From: Datnioides undecimradiatus
Taxonomy: Eukaryota > Chordata > Actinopteri > Lobotiformes > Datnioididae
Length of the DNA stretch: 64,000 nt
Reading direction: 5' to 3'
NCBI GenBank assembly: GCA_008933995.1
Contig: WARS01000046.1
Coordinates: 5,504,026 to 5,568,025 of the forward strand
This document shows, one piece after another, positions 1-11,524 of this stretch. Position 1 is the stretch's first letter, and every line of letters begins with the position of its first letter. The position numbers were made by a program, and so were the translations under genes. The notes beneath the pieces are model-generated. The model made no database searches. It was given only the letters and a program-made list of their open reading frames with translations, and was not told where the DNA came from.

Positions 1-969
1 GCTCTGGAGAGTGGTGCTCATATTCTTGGGGTTCTAGTAGTTTTCCACTGGAGGTTGCTGACTGAATAGAGAGAAAGACGGTGTTTGTTCCACCTCCTCC
101 GTCATTTTCACCCCTTTACCTCTACCAGATCAATTCAGTTGCTAACCCTGTCGTCGCTTGTTTTACCTTCAGTGCACAGACATATTGTCATGTTTTGCAT
201 CATTCTCTTGTCCACTTTCTTTCCCAGACTTCCAGCTCCCTCACTTTTCCCCTCTGAGACCCTGAATAGCACAGCCAGAAATAATCACAGACAAGCTAGC
301 TACCCCCACCCCCAAATAACGATGTCAACCAACCCACCCCATCATTGCACCTCATGCCACTGGTACCATGACGACTGCTTAGGCTCTGCAAAAGCCCATG
401 CCCAACAGTACGCCATCTCTCCCTCTGTGCCAGGATAATGCAGCCCTTTCATGTTTTAGTGGAACAGCATTTACAATAAAGACTGATGATTCTAACAGGG
501 AATGAATTTAAGATTCCTCTTTTGCCTTCTATACTTTCTGAGATTCTTTGCATGTGTAATAATAGCAAGAAAAAGCTTTTTATCATTTATTCAGGCTTAC
601 AACAGGATTGACAGTGACCTAGTTGCAGACTTCCCACATGCCAACCCCCTCCCCAGTCTTCCCGAGTCTGCACCCAGCAGTATGCTGCACCGAGTGGAAG
701 GTGGGGGTCTGTCTGTGTTGTAGGATCAAAGAGGGAGCCTGTATGTAAGTGGGCTTTTCGAGCATGTTACAGTGCTTCTATATTCAACAGCGGCACAGCA
801 CTACACCTAAACAATAAGCATGGCTACTATATAAAAATCTCCCCAAACTTAAGAAACTCAATGGCCTGCAGTTAAAGAGACACAAAAATACCCCTGTGTC
901 TATGTTGCTTGTCTAAACAATTCTATTTTACCTTGAAGCCAAGAAAAAGGGAGAGGAGGAAAACCTCTT

Positions 970-1728
970 ACCTCTATGTTTCAACATAGAGGTACCTCTA
1001 TGTTACCTCTATGTTTCAACATAGAGGTACCTCTATGTTACCTCTATGTTTCAACATAGAGGTACCTCTATGTTACCTCTATGTTTCAACATAGAGGTAC
1101 CTCTATGTTACCTCTATGTTTCAACATAGAGGTACCTCTATGTTACCTCTATGTTTCAACATAGAGGTACCTCTATGTTACCTCTATGTTTCAACATAGA
1201 GGTACCTCTATGTTACCTCTATGTTTCAACATAGAGGTACCTCTATGTTACCTCTATGTTTCAACATAGAGGTACCTCTATGTTACCTCTATGTTTCAAC
1301 ATAGAGGTACCTCTATGTTACCTCTATGTTTCAACATAGAGGTACCTCTATGTTACCTCTATGTTTCAACATAGAGGTACCTCTATGTTACCTCTATGTT
1401 TCAACATAGAGGTACCTCTATGTTACCTCTATGTTTCAACATAGAGGTACCTCTATGTTACCTCTATGTTTCAACATAGAGGTACCTCTATGTTACCTCT
1501 ATGTTTCAACATAGAGGTACCTCTATGTTACCTCTATGTTTCAACATAGAGGTACCTCTATGTTACCTCTATGTTTCAACATAGAGGTACCTCTATGTTA
1601 CCTCTATGTTTCAACATAGAGGTACCTCTATGTTACCTCTATGTTTCAACATAGAGGTACCTCTATGTTACCTCTATGTTTCTACATAGAGGTACCTCTA
1701 TGTTACCTCTATGTTTCAACATAGAGGT
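970..1728. repeat. 35-bp palindromic minisatellite, 21 full units plus 24 bp
   Basis: The array is 759 bp, exactly 21 units of 35 bp plus a final 24 bp. Each unit is built from one 11-base arm A (ACCTCTATGTT) and its reverse complement A', arranged A-TC-A'-A. Every unit therefore contains a hairpin with an 11-bp stem and a 2-base loop, and a 22-bp perfect palindrome centred on GGTACC. The copies are almost identical; I saw one substitution (A to T in the last full unit, near 1683). The flanks CTCTT on the left and AAGAG on the right extend the inverted symmetry by 5 bp, which suggests the array grew from a single 16-bp-stem hairpin. It lies in a sesn1 intron. Confidence 0.97.
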
Positions 1729-4700
1729 AAGAGAATCCAACTTGCAGTTACAGTAGGCTATGTGTTTAATTCAATGACTGATACACTATTGATCTGGGAT
1801 GAGTGAGGGTTTTAAATCAAACACTGCTACACAATGTTTATCGTTTAGCAGTCTGCCTTTGGTTATTGGTCATTCAAAAGCTTAGCTGGCAGCAACAAAG
1901 ACTCTGCTGTCTACACCCAAATTCAGTGGAGGTGAAGAGATAATACAGAAAAGTTTAAATGTCAACCACATCCCTTTATCAAAGGGGATACCCTCTTTGT
2001 CTTTGTGAAAAGTCTGTTATTTAGGAAAGTGAAAGAACATATACCTAAAGGATCAGCTATCTTAAAGACCACTAAACTGTGAGAATATTAATACTGACAC
2101 TGTACGATTAATTCATCACAATGCCATATCAATTCACTGTCACATTAAGGGTATCAATATCTCTACCCTTTGTTGCAAAGCATGATTTTTCCTGTCATTA
2201 TTGTCAATATAAGGGGAGAGAGTTAAAATGGTCTCTAATACCCTGGCAAAACAGCAATACAATGAATGGATTAACACAATAGATACACAACCAAATAGGG
2301 TTCCCCGCACACCACCCCCGAAATTCATAGCTTGCTGAGTGCTTCAGTGATAGATGTTTGGTGCACAAGAATAAAACCCATGCAATTACATAAAAAACTG
2401 CCACAAGGCTATTGATCTGACAACAGAATGTATCAGGGCTACAGTTTTTCATTATTGATTTCTAGACTTATTAATTAATCTCTGACAGAAATTACAAATC
2501 ATCGTATTGGAGACAACAGCAGTTTTTTGTTTTAAAAATGACACAAACCAATTATATTTACCCTATATACTTAAACTAAAATGCACTAAAGAAAATCTAC
2601 AACATTGTGCAGCTATCATCACCTCTATCAGCATCACCATGGCCAAAAACAATCAAGAGGCTTTAAGGAGTGTAGTAAAGCCTTAAGTGGCCACGATGTG
2701 ATTGCAACATAAAGCTTCATGTAGCTTAGTAAGACTGGACATCCCACAGACACACTGCCTGTGCACACACCCCCATCCCAGCTCCTATCAACACTGTCCA
2801 TTCACTCTGCCCAGCTGTCTAGCAGCTGTAAATCCACAGCTTTATTTCTCTATCACTTCCTCTATATCTATGGAGCATTTCACTGCAAAGTTACTGTGCC
2901 AAAGGTCACTGCCTGCTGCTGCTGCTGCATTCTCTCCCCCCTCGATTTGCAATTTGTCTGACCTGGTTGGAGCAGAGATCGCCTGTAATCCAGCAGATCT
3001 GCACAGGCCACAAGGCTCTCTCTCCATGGGTCCTCACTCTATTTACAGAGTAAGCAGAGGTGGCCCGGAGAGGACTGGAGGCATGCACACAAACACACAG
3101 ATACGTGCAGTACACTCACAAAGACACTGACAGGCACATATGCTCACACATACGCATTCAGGCACATCAGTATATAAAAGGCAGAGAACTTCCTGCCGTT
3201 TTGAGAGTGAGCAAAAATGGGACAGTTCTCAGAGCTAAAGCCACGGTCTGCAAATGGACTTTGATTCTGCCTTCTCAGAAAAGCAATACTGCATTCTGTC
3301 CACACTCCTATCTGTCAAGGTTGACAAGTCAAGTTTGTTTATACAGCCTCGCCACAAGCATGCCACTCTTGAGACATGCTCATACAGACAACTGGCTTCT
3401 CAAGACCAAATTTAATCCACAATCAATCGCAAGTTGTGCAACAACACCTAAAAATATTTAAATAAATGCACAACCTACCACGCAACACCAACCTAAAAAA
3501 AAAAAAAAACCTCCTTCTAAAGAAGGCTGAGCTTGTTGCAAAAACTTCATATACTAACAGGTTTTCAGATTTAAAGGCAGTGCATGCCTCTTAAACCATG
3601 AGACAGACACCATGTGCACCTTCCATGAATAAATAAATTCTAAAAAAGCAATGTGGTCAATATCTGATGTCATCACAGAGGACCTGGAGACACTCCCAAG
3701 CTTTCCATGTGCAGGCAGAAATGTGTTCTGGGTTATTCTGGGAGGAGGCCCAATCCAGGAAGCCTTTTCACTTAATTAGTCACACACAAGTGTTTATTAC
3801 AGGGGCTGCTGAGTCATCCTAAATGTCCATAATTAGCTAAATAAGTATGTGTAAAAAACAGGGAGCAGCATAAGCTTGAAACATCCTTTGACTTCCTCAG
3901 AGAAAAACAGATCAAATTAACATATAAAGTAGCTAATGAAGGGGACTCCAGGACTGTCATTTTACTGAACAAATTAATGGTATGTAATAATCTTTAAAAT
4001 ATTAATTTCTTATGTTTTTCAGATACTGAAAGTGGTAGGATCTGGGTAAAAGATATTCTATCTGCTGCGCAGTGAAAAAAAATTCTAACCCAACTCCTAA
4101 CTCCATTTCCTAATTGAAAATAAGATGGTTCCTCATTAGCAAAACGAGAGGCCAGATAATATAAATGTGCTGTTTCTTTCAGGATTACTATTAAAGTAGA
4201 AAATAACATTATTATACATATCTACTCCTAGATTTGTAGTTGAACAAAAACAGTCCTTATCTTTGTTTATGTTTCCAAGCTGAGTCGAAACATGAGGAAT
4301 GGGTTAAAAAACATCTTTGCTGCATTAACTTAATATTTTTTAACCTTATGGAGAAAGGACTTTTTGAGGATTCTAAAAATTCTTTAAAAACTGCAGTAAA
4401 TATTGTCAAATAACCTTCTGGGTAAGACTGCCAAGGATTTATCTTCTGCTCAGTGACTTGAATGATAACATACCAGAGGCACAAACTGGGTCTATACACT
4501 CCTAAACAATGCTGAATTGTGCATTATTAAATTAAAAAGGCATGGTTGTGGAAGAAGAAGCAATAATAACAAAGTAAGACTCTGAATTCCTACATTGGCT
4601 ACAACTACTCCAATCTGCAATTTTTTTTCATTAAACTGTGTCCAGAAATCAAATACACTCAGAACTAAAATGGACTTGATCAAATGCAAGCAGAAATGAA

Positions 4701-5734
4701 CTGAATCAAATTCAAAGAGACACTAAGTCCATTTGGTATTTACTTTATGTCCTTTACAACATCATGTCATTCCTGTAGGCTGTGAATGTGGGGAAAATCT
4801 CTGGAATCTGACCAGCGTCAACCTGCACCACAAGAACAGGTTGATCTTTTGAGAGTAGCTCTTAATTCAAGTTAGGGTAAAGGGCTAACACAATGGTGTA
4901 ATTACATAACACAAAGAAACCCCTCTCTGTCTCTGTCCAGCAGCCCAAGACTGGGCTCCTTTCATCCAGCGAGGGAACATGGTGACCGGACAGAGAGCAG
5001 GACGATGGAGTCTGCCCACCCCTTTCATAGACTGAGAACAAACACTATTGTCTCTCTTGATTTGTCTGTGTATGTGCACGTGAGAGCGTGTGTGTGTGTG
5101 TGTTTGCATGTAGTGCATTTGTCTTTACCCATCGTTATCCTGTGTCCCTATATGTATCTGGATCAATAAAGCTCAGCAAGGTCAACCACCTTGACAAGCC
5201 CTGGGATGACTCTTTGACTGTGTGCATATGTTGACCATACTAGCAGGATTGCATAGGTAAGTAATTCTGACCCTTGTATGTTCACCCCAGTAGACCCTGA
5301 CATAAGGGTGGGTTTTGGGAACCCAACCCCTCCCCAAGCACATATAACTCTATTTTGGGCTGTGACCCCATAACCCTTAACCTCTGAGACTCTGAGACTG
5401 TGGCAACATAACACAGCAAACATTTGAGCCCACAAGTCCATTCCTTCAACTGTGATCACAGCTTGTCCTGCACATTCACAGGGTGCCTGGAAAAACAAGC
5501 AACAACTCAAGATTGCATAAAAAAGGCAAGTAAGGTAACTGGTATGACCAGAGAAAGGTGTCAGCCTCAGGACTTGTATGAGAGTGCCTGCATTTCTATT
5601 TAATCATATGGGTTTCATATCTTTTACTGGTCTGGAAAAAGAATATTAACAGGGAAGAACAAGAAAAAAAACATGTGCAGCATGCAAAGTAAAATATCCA
5701 ATAACAGGCACAACATGTAGTGCCTGTTAACAGG

Positions 5735-6075
5735 CAATAGTCTGACATTTTAGGAAATTTGTTTTCTGGACAGGACTGGGATGAGAAGGTCAATGCCACT
5801 CTTGTATCTCTCCATTAAATATAAGGTTAAAGCCAGCAATGTGTTAGCTTAGCTTAGCACAAAGACTGCAACAAGGGCAAAAGAAATAGCTTAGCTACCA
5901 AAGAAAATGTAAAAAATGCAAACAAACAGACATTTGCCCCCATAAAACCAGAATGTGGGTTATTTGACACTTTGGTTTTTTAAACAATTAGGTCAGAAAC
6001 ATGTTGATTTATGCTTAGGAGGTTATGGTAGGCAAACTGTGTTTGTTCAAAGAGCTAGGCTAGCTGTTTCCAGTT
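5735..6075 (+). repeat. Eroded teleost interspersed repeat (non-autonomous, MITE-like)
   Basis: The segment carries the hallmark core TTAGCTTAGCACAAAGACTG at about 5848-5867, preceded by a 'minimum-cycle' style block ending in TCTCCATTAAATATAAGG. It ends near AGCTAGGCTAGCTGTTTCCAG at about 6051-6071. From memory, this core and the distal AGCTAGCTGTTTCC block are typical of an abundant percomorph fish repeat. The copy is diverged, no open frame is preserved, and the edges are approximate. Confidence 0.6.
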
Positions 6076-6631
6076 CAAGCCAACATAACTTTGTATTTAA
6101 CTGACAGACATTAGATTGTCAGGTTTCTATTCTAACTCTCAGCAAGAAAGAGAAGATATTTTTTCTCAAATTCTCAAAATATTGCTTTAGGTGTGTGAAA
6201 GTGTGCCAGTATGTATATTTTTAAATGTACTAGCACAATTTTTTATATACATATATATATATTTAACATATACATGAGAGCAATGGAATTGGTTTTTTTT
6301 TAATGCCATAACTACCCATGGATGAGGGTATATATCTTTTTCTGAATTATTTGTGGATTTACTGACACAGTTATAAAATGCACAAAAAATACTAGCAAAC
6401 AAATTAGCAAAAATTTGTGCCTGGTCAAATTTTATGTGAACCATGAGGGTATTAAAGGACATTATTCTCACCAAGCAAGAGGCCTTCCTCTTCTAGAAGA
6501 GAGGGGGTTGTCATGGTCTGTCTGTGCTTTCAAAGATTTTGTCTTTAATCAGCGGATCTGCTGGAATTAGAGGTCTGTCTGAGCCTGAGCCCCCCCTCCC
6601 TTACCCCCTTCCATCTCTGACAATGTGAGAA

Positions 6632-6633
<2 letters not shown>

Positions 6634-6674
<41 letters not shown>
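6634..6674. repeat. (GT)n microsatellite
   Basis: About 20 uninterrupted GT dinucleotides in the sesn1 intron. Confidence 0.95.
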
Positions 6675-6676
<2 letters not shown>

Positions 6677-8338
6677 CTGGTCAGGGCAGTCTTCAACCGT
6701 GGGACCAGAACGACATGAGCTGCCACATTGGGCTCATAAATGCACCCTTTGGCAAGCCCACAGCAAATGCAGCTTAGCATAATTCAAAAATACCAGACAG
6801 TGTGTACTGTGGTGCACTGCTAAATCCACAAAGCAGCTTTCTCCCTCTCTCATCTCTCTCTCTGCCCCTTTCCTCCATCTTCCAAAAACACCTCCACACA
6901 AACAGGAATTAATGCCACTGCCAAACAGGCTATTTCCTCACACTAACAACATGCTAGGCCACGAAAAGTTGCCAGGCTTAGTTTTGTTTGTTCTCATTAG
7001 GTGGAAAAGGCCACATGTAACACCCCACTAAAGCCAGAATAAATACAATATTTTGTCCTCTGCAAGTAAATAATGTCAATTTTAACTGACAAAATATAAC
7101 AAATCCGAGATGCTTTAGCACAAATATTATTAATAAAAAAATATAAACTGTAGATATTCATCTATTTTAGTCTTATACACTTCTTAAGGATTTTATTGGT
7201 GTTAGTAAAGGTTAAAAAACAAGGCTGCTTCAAACAAAATTGACAACAACATTAATACAGAGTCAAATTGGTGTACATGCTGTGACCTGAATCCAAATTA
7301 CACTCCACCGCATCTGCAGTAACGATGAAAACTGCATGGCACGCCGATAGTGTTGGCATGGATTTTACCTGATAGAAGGATATGAGAGCAGATGGTTGAA
7401 ACTGACCACTGGGCGGTGTGAGGTGTCCACTTTTGTCAGCCCCATACCTTGTAATAATACACCCTTTTTTTTTTTACATCAACACTATCACCCTTCTCAA
7501 ATTGACAACATGGTGTGAAATTTTTTTTAAAAAATGAACAAAACATGCCGATATTGTAAATAAGCCAATCTGACACAAGTATGGAAAGGCTGGCTGTCAC
7601 CATGTACTGGTGTTAAAGGGCAATGGGTGATGAAGAGCGTAGTATTTTTGGTAAGCACGTCTTTGCTCTCTGAGAGTACACATGTAAGTGCAGAGTAAAT
7701 GGTTTATTAGAAGAACTCTCAGCAAAAAAGAAGAAAGAAGTGTTCTTGATAGTTAATTATTCTTTTTTTTTACTTTATACTTGTTTGTTATATCTATATT
7801 TGCTATATTGGAAACTGCGGTTCTGCTACGCAAAGTAATTTACAACTTGTCAGTATCTGCAAAAAAACCTTAACCTTAATGTGGTATTTGAATAATATTA
7901 ATTGAACTTACCCTAATATCTGACTAATGATCAAGTAATTCTTACAGATATTTTTTTAGTTTTTATGTGTACTCTACTCATTATAGTATAATTTCTTTTT
8001 GAAGAGCTTTATTTTTTGGTATACCTGTAAAACTGGTTATATAAATTCCTTACTTGCTCTTCTTTGAGCATGCATGCATGTGGCTGAAGGGCTGGACTGG
8101 CCTTGCCTCTTGTAGGTCGTGTCACTGAATGTAATCCACTTGACAAAACATGCATTGGGTCCTGACAAAGTTCTGGCTCAACCACAATGTTTGCAATGCT
8201 AATGAAGAGGTGAGGAGGGGAGCAGATGGCAGTAGAACAATACCATAAGCACCATCATGGGAGGACATATGACAGTCTGGTGCAGCTTAATTGCACACAG
8301 AACAAGAGTCTCACTAAAAACATGCATGAATCTCCTAC

Positions 8339-8658
8339 CTGAACGGCCTGTAGAAGCCGGATGCATCGCTCCCTGACATCTTCAAAGGGACACCGTTTGG
8401 AAAGCATAAGAAGGTGAGCCAGGATGTCATTTAGGTCACTGTTTGGAGGGTTTCCTGAGGATGGGGGTGAAAGGGCCGGTGATGGTATGGGCTTAATGGC
8501 CTCCACTTTCCTCATGACCACCTGGCGGATGTTCTCCATGGCTTCACTTCTGGAGATGGCATCCCGGCTGCTGAGCCCGTCCCATCTCCCCAAAGACTCC
8601 TGTTCCTGCACTTCCATCTTTTGATGTCGGACTAACAGTTGTGCTGTCTTACAACAGG
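8339..8658 (-). CDS. sesn1: Sestrin 1, N-terminal coding exon (partial gene)
   Basis: Sestrin 1 is a p53- and stress-induced cytosolic protein that binds GATOR2 and restrains mTORC1. Only the first coding exon of the isoform with the extended N-terminus is here. The ATG is at 8617-8615 and gives 93 residues, ending in phase 0 at CAG before a GTAGGA donor (exon end 8339). The family match is clear: RWDGLSSRD near residue 11, then ILAHLLMLSKRCPFEDVRE at about 65-83, the signature of the vertebrate SESN1 alternative N-terminus just before the sestrin domain. A probable acceptor (TTGTGTAG) puts the 5' end of this exon near 8658, leaving about 40 bases of 5' UTR in it. The reading frame stays open further upstream (to 8683), but that part has no similarity and I treat it as intron and UTR. 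The sestrin domain itself lies outside the window. Confidence 0.88.
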
Positions 8659-9757
8659 CTACACAACAAATGACACAAGACATAGCCTAGTTAGGGTATA
8701 CACCTCTAACGACATTCGTTTCATTCATTTCTAACCGCATTGCAGTAATTAGAGCATAACTCATGAGTTTGCCATTTGATAAATAACCTGATAACTGATA
8801 TCTTATCATAGATCATCAGTATCAACGCTGACAACACCAACACTGACACAAGTAACAGGAACAGAAATGTTAAAAATGTGCTTGATGTAAATGTAGACAT
8901 AGTACTGCAAATTGCAGATACCTATATTGTGCCCCAGGGAGCAGTTACAGATTTTTTCTTTTCAACTGTAAAATGTCTGATCATTAACAGAGGTAAGCAA
9001 TGTGCATAAATCATCTATCTATAGGCATATGTTTTGCATCCCATTTTAGGCTTTACACAAGGCTTTGACAAGGCACATTTTCAGCACATTGGAGGCCATT
9101 TATGATGTAAATAAACATAATCCAACAAATTACACAGCTAATGTTTCACGCACAGCTGGCCAAGTTGCCTAAGACACTAATATCACATTGATAGCAAAGG
9201 TACCGTGGTATGAAAAACACCGTCGCATACTGAATATCAATATCTCTATCTGTTGTCTGATTTGTTAACAGTGAATTAACAACCATTGGTTTATTGGCCT
9301 CAAAAAAGCTAGTGTCCGTTGAGCTTTGACAGGAGAAATATAGGTATTTGAACACAGATCATGCTTGAAATTGTAACACTCATATTTGGTCTGTTACCAA
9401 CTTCTATGAAAAAGCCTGGTTAAAGTACAGACCATTTAATCATGTTACAAGCCAGTTAAAGTTGTTATTGCCTGCGACTGCCGTTTGCAAACGATGTTTA
9501 ACCGACATCGGTTTGTGGTTCATAGCTGGTTAATTAAATGCGAGACATACCGTAATTAAAAATGTACAAATACGCAACTTGTCAGTTAGTGAGGTCCATT
9601 CAATCTCTCCCTACCTTCCTTTCGTGTCAAGGCTTTCAAGCTGCCCGTTAACAAAGACACCAGTAAAGTAAAACAGAACCACGACGAAAACAACATTCCT
9701 ACACACAAACCTGTCACTGTGGACCAAAAACGTGAAGTGTCATTCTCAAATACTTAC

Positions 9758-9830
9758 TTTATCCACATTCTTTGGTGCAGGTCTCTGCTACGGGACGCCT
9801 TGACACAGCACTGACCAGTAACGTTAGTCC
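9758..9830 (-). other. sesn1: Probable sesn1 non-coding first exon
   Basis: On the minus strand a strong donor (AAA/GTAAGTATT) ends an exon at 9758. No ATG-led frame joins to sesn1 here, so it would be 5' UTR. The left (transcription start) edge is estimated and lies below the CCAAT cluster at 9870-9955. Which acceptor it joins (about 8658) is inferred. Confidence 0.5.
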
Positions 9831-10165
9831 CAGGGTAGAAAGATAGGAGGTAACGACTTGAGGGTGAACATTTGATTGGCACGGCAGACTGTCCAATAAG
9901 AGAATTCTATGGGCAATATGGGGCGTTATCGTGAGGATTCAGTCAGATGATTGGTCAGCTGCCAGTTGCCAAGCTCGCGGGGGAAGGTTTTATGGGAGTT
10001 GAATTCTCTTCGTTCGGCATGTGTTTTGCAGGGAAGCGCTTGAGCCCTACATCTCCCATCATACATTCCGTCGGCAGCAGCTCCCCCTCCCCTCTCTTGT
10101 TTATCAGAAATAACTGAAAGACAAGCACAGGAGAGAGGAAGACTGGGATGTTGTACATTTCCACT
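9831..10165 (-). promoter_or_regulatory. sesn1: Probable sesn1 promoter with CCAAT boxes
   Basis: Three CCAAT motifs lie close together: ATTGGC (minus-strand CCAAT) near 9874, CCAAT near 9892 and ATTGG near 9950. They sit just upstream of the putative non-coding exon. The stretch is less AT-rich than its surroundings. No TATA box was seen. This reading rests on motifs only. Confidence 0.45.
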
Positions 10166-11524
10166 GGATTCGCTTTGTGTTTAACCTCATTTATATTCAG
10201 TTAAAATACCAGACTACTCGCTGAAACGGTCAATGTCAGTTAAACAATATGAGCAAAATTATTTAAATGTCAACATTGTCTGCAAGAAGTTAAAATTGGA
10301 TTCTGGTGTTCCATATAATGCAGGATTGATAAGGATAGGGGTGTTGTCCAGAACAAAACACAGAAATCCACATAAAGAGACACACATCTGCAGAGGTTAA
10401 ATAAATACCCAAGACGTTTTAGAGAAAATAGGCTACATTCCTTATCTCAGTGCAACACACCTGCCACACTGCAGACAGGTTGCCTTTTTCTGCAGCAGGC
10501 TATTTGCATACTGCTGTGCAAATGTTTACCAGGTGATTGACTGATTTACTGGCTAAAGACACTTTATAAACCAAAAATAGCATCAAAAAAATGGCTTTAA
10601 CAATCATTTTTATCCATTGAAAAAGGGCATATCTCCAGAAAATGAGACATACTCCAACTTCCATTCTGCAAACCAAATCTGGGCCATTTCTTAAATCACA
10701 CGTTAATCAAGGACATAGGTGGTCCAAGACACAGAGGTTATGTCTTCAGTATTTTGAATATGTGGGTGTGTGTAGTCAATGAAAATTATAACATCTGCTG
10801 CGAGAGATAAAATAAAATCAAGTGTCACCCTGAATTTTATGTTAAGATTATTTTCTTGTCATACATGTTCAGAATATTTAAAGTCCCACTGTAATAAGCT
10901 TGCTTTTTCAACAGTGCTTCTGGAAATGATCAAATGCTATAGATGTTAGACTACTAGTTTTATGTCTGATTGCATAAAAGCAGCATGGCCTTTTGATTCT
11001 TAGTATTTCTGATGGAAAATCTTGCAGTTTTGTAAGGTTTTACATATTTGACTTGTTTTAAAATGTATTAAATATCTATTTTTATTACTTATGTAGTAAC
11101 AATAACTGACACTTGGTGACTGGGTGTAGGCCTGAATTGGTTTCAGAGGGAAGCAATAATCCAAAATCAACATGTTCTGATAACTCTTTAATAACTTATT
11201 TAAAGTACATCAAAGTATCAGCTGGTGTCTCAAAAATCGCAAAATATTTCTCAGATACGGACATTCATCTTAATTTGCTCTTAACAGTCGCTAACACTAT
11301 GGACTGGGAAGGTGGAGGACAATCAGTGCGCAGGCGGAACCTCTGTGACGAAGGCGGCAAAGAGGAGGGAAATTTAAAAAGTCCGGACTGCCTGGTGGTG
11401 ACAGGAGTCACTCGAAGCAGTTCGTTAGCCTCATTAAAATCTTTGCGGCTTACTAAGGGGTCTAAGAATATTATATGTAAACATATTATTGTTTCGAAAC
11501 AAATATTATTCTCTGTGTGACGGA
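10166..11524. other. sesn1/cep57l1 divergent intergenic interval
   Basis: This interval separates the divergent sesn1 and cep57l1 genes. It is mostly AT-rich without recognisable exons. The last 200 bases before the cep57l1 start are GC-richer and probably contain its promoter and 5' UTR. A frame from an ATG at 11299 ends at a TGA at 11518-11520, only 4 bases before the cep57l1 ATG. If transcribed it would act as an upstream ORF, but its translation resembles nothing I know. Confidence 0.5.

Larger units (their letters stand above)
1..8338 (-). other. sesn1: sesn1 intron (5' part of gene, minus strand)
   Basis: This stretch lies downstream of the donor site of the sesn1 N-terminal coding exon, so it is intron on the minus strand. 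I looked for the next conserved sestrin exon, which in vertebrates begins with a Glu-Leu-Gly-Ile-Arg-Ile-Pro-like block, and for the alternative short-isoform first exon. I found neither on the minus strand, so the rest of the gene should lie beyond the left edge. Apart from the 35-bp minisatellite, a GT microsatellite and one eroded interspersed repeat listed separately, I see no exon with convincing splice sites or protein similarity. The long open frames here, for example at 85-438 and 2702-3130, have low-complexity or unfamiliar translations and look like chance. Confidence 0.7.

Noticed and set aside
970..1728. CRISPR-like array
   Set aside because: There are no unique spacers; units abut directly and the genome is vertebrate, so it is a minisatellite.
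2702..3130. 142-codon open frame
   Set aside because: Translation is low complexity, unlike any family I know, and lies on the wrong strand within the sesn1 intron.
11299..11520. ATG-led frame just before the cep57l1 start
   Set aside because: No similarity to the CEP57 family and no splice link to it; the true start at 11525 joins in frame with exon 2. It may at most be an upstream ORF.
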